Origin: JBHPGW01 sp042569785
GTDB taxonomy: Bacteria; Planctomycetota; Phycisphaerae; Sedimentisphaerales; Anaerobacaceae
Direction: 5' to 3'
NCBI GenBank assembly: GCA_042569785.1
Contig: JBHPGW010000011.1
Coordinates: 1-51,896 of the forward strand
Length of the DNA: 51,896 nucleotides
Shown here: in pieces, positions 50,874-51,896 of the stretch
Layout: each line of letters opens with the position of its first letter
Numbering within the stretch: the stretch's first letter is position 1
Program-made: the position numbers and the translations under genes
Notes under the pieces: model-generated
Told to the model about the DNA's origin: nothing
Seen by the model: the letters and a program-made list of their open reading frames with translations, nothing else
Databases searched by the model: none

Positions 50874-51533
50874 GCCTTTTATTAGTTTGTTCTGCAGGAA
50901 CAACCCCAGGCCCATTGGTATTAAAAGTGCGGCAGGCATAAACCACTGGTTGGTAAAGATCAAATCTTTCAACTGATCGGCAACGCCTAAATGTTGATAT
51001 ATAACAGCCAATGCTCCAACCAGTACTAATATGCTTCCGCCAAGAGAGGTAAAAAGCATAACCGCGATCCGGAAAATAATAAATGAGATCATTCCGCCTG
51101 CGATCACCCCGATAATGATACCTGCCCATATATACTGCATCGGCAGTTCGGCGGCATACCAGGCTCCGCCGGTAAGAAAACCACCAGCGGCGGCACCGAG
51201 GATGCTGACACCCCATCGCATTAACGGTACAGAGAAAAACGCGCAAATGGCCATGCAGATAATACCGAGCCAGATATTATTACCGCCGACAAGCAATTCG
51301 TTTATCTTTACTCCCGCAAAAAGCCCTATAAGTGAAAAGCTTATGGTTACCAAAATTTTGAAGACCCGCCAGCCATAAAAAAGACATACGGCACCAAAGG
51401 ATATAAAGGTTAGTGCTTCGAGCAGGTTGAGTTGAGTGATCTGGCTCCAAACGAAGTTTATCGGGTCAAAACCCTGAATAGTAGCGGCGCTGGAGGTCTC
51501 AGCCGTCTGTGCCAGAATAGTAAGACAATCCAT
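50853..51533 (-). CDS. Polytopic membrane protein, DUF4203-like
   Basis: The 226-residue protein has a short N-terminal export segment and about seven membrane helices (FISFGAVCLFYGW, ILVTISFSLIGLFAG, WLGIICMAICAFF, AAGGFLTGGAWYA, IIIGVIAGGMISFIIFR, SLGGSILVLVGALAVI and PAALLIPMGLGLF). The pattern resembles the TMEM198/DUF4203 group, but I am not sure of the family. AGGAG is five bases before ATG 51533. The last bases overlap the duplicated-domain gene. Function unknown. Confidence 0.65.
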   Translation of the reverse strand: MDCLTILAQTAETSSAATIQGFDPINFVWSQITQLNLLEALTFISFGAVCLFYGWRVFKILVTISFSLIGLFAGVKINELLVGGNNIWLGIICMAICAFFSVPLMRWGVSILGAAAGGFLTGGAWYAAELPMQYIWAGIIIGVIAGGMISFIIFRIAVMLFTSLGGSILVLVGALAVIYQHLGVADQLKDLIFTNQWFMPAALLIPMGLGLFLQNKLIKGSQDWDL

Positions 51534-51676
51534 TTTTTCTCCTGAATTTCCTGTTAGATCCTCAGCTGATCGATCCTGATTTATATCATATTATCCAATA
51601 ATTGTTATCGACTTTTTAGGACAATTTGCATTAAAGAGTTGTTGATTTCCTTGGTTTTGAGCTAAAAAGGGGGGTC

Positions 51677-51865
51677 TTGGAAATTTTGTGTTTCCCGTCA
51701 GCCGAAGTGGCAGGAGTGATTCAGCAGACATTGGAAGGTTCAGGCAGCAAAGAAATTTGCGTTAAATTTGCTAATGCCAATTTCAGCCAGAATAGGCGTA
51801 AGCAGGAAATGAGAAAGATGGGGCAAGTATTTATAACTTCAGGTAGTGTAAACTTTGTTCTGTAA
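51677..51865 (+). CDS. Doubtful small ORF near the window end
   Basis: A 62-residue frame begins at TTG 51677 with GGGGGG just before it. The protein MEILCFPSAEVAGVIQQTLE has no recognised family, hydrophobic segment or motif. The stretch 51534-51676 shows no other gene. It may be random. Confidence 0.25.
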   Translation: MEILCFPSAEVAGVIQQTLEGSGSKEICVKFANANFSQNRRKQEMRKMGQVFITSGSVNFVL

Positions 51866-51896
51866 ATTGGTGTTAACCACCGCATGTGGCTGGGTG

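Noticed and set aside
1..51896. CRISPR array, insertion sequence, prophage or toxin-antitoxin pair
   Set aside because: No regularly spaced direct repeats, transposase, integrase or phage structural motif, and no toxin-antitoxin layout could be seen.

Overview
The window looks like a chromosomal segment of a Planctomycetota bacterium, most likely class Phycisphaerae (Sedimentisphaerales-like). The reasons are a large secreted protein with beta-helix, propeller and dockerin-like modules, a pseudopilin-type protein with a D at +5, a BlaI repressor paired with an oversized M56 peptidase carrying LamG domains, a DUF4838 protein, and frequent TTG/GTG starts. Base composition is moderate (about mid-40s % G+C by eye, not computed). 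NfnAB suggests an at least partly anaerobic, fermentative redox metabolism. This placement is inference; no rRNA, tRNA, CRISPR array, insertion sequence or phage gene was seen.

Layout. 0.1-6.4 kb: cell envelope and signalling: ftsW-murG, a convergent MFS transporter, a small lipoprotein, then the c-di-AMP cyclase CdaA and a YbbR/CdaR-like partner. 6.4-9.5 kb (minus): der followed by cstA. 9.5-15.1 kb: a 1438-residue secreted modular protein and a pseudopilin-like protein. 15.2-21.5 kb (minus): one seven-gene run reading hotdog dehydratase - long ACP - hotdog dehydratase - KS-beta-like protein - FabF - serS - methyltransferase. 21.7-22.5 kb: a cupin facing a remnant of an iron locus (truncated DtxR-like repressor plus a FeoB-associated Cys-rich peptide). 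22.5-30 kb: BlaI-type repressor with two palindromic operators and a translationally coupled 2330-residue M56 protein. 30.1-33.2 kb: small Myb/SANT-like protein, trpS, DUF2007, scpA, trxA. 33.3-35.7 kb: nfnA-nfnB. 35.7-40.5 kb (minus): cold-shock protein, then a beta-barrel protein - acs - OFA-type MFS run. 40.7-45.1 kb: DUF4838 protein, hypothetical, DUF167 and a MATE exporter. 45.2-50.9 kb: three exported proteins (transglutaminase-like/TPR, FG-GAP repeats, internally duplicated protein), then a convergent membrane protein.

Most notable observations. The 15.2-21.5 kb run has the parts of a dedicated acyl-chain assembly line: an intact ketosynthase (C185/H325/H362) next to a homologue whose catalytic Cys has become Glu (E187) and whose third catalytic residue is Asn (N363), as in KS/chain-length-factor pairs, plus two dehydratases and an ACP with about 40 extra residues. 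The BlaI/M56 pair combines a proteolytic signalling core with about 1960 residues of LamG and other exported domains and has readable operators. CdaA carries DMA in place of the family's DGA motif. A composite two-hairpin repeat occurs at 74-123 and, inverted, at 39674-39725; its second stem is kept by paired base changes.
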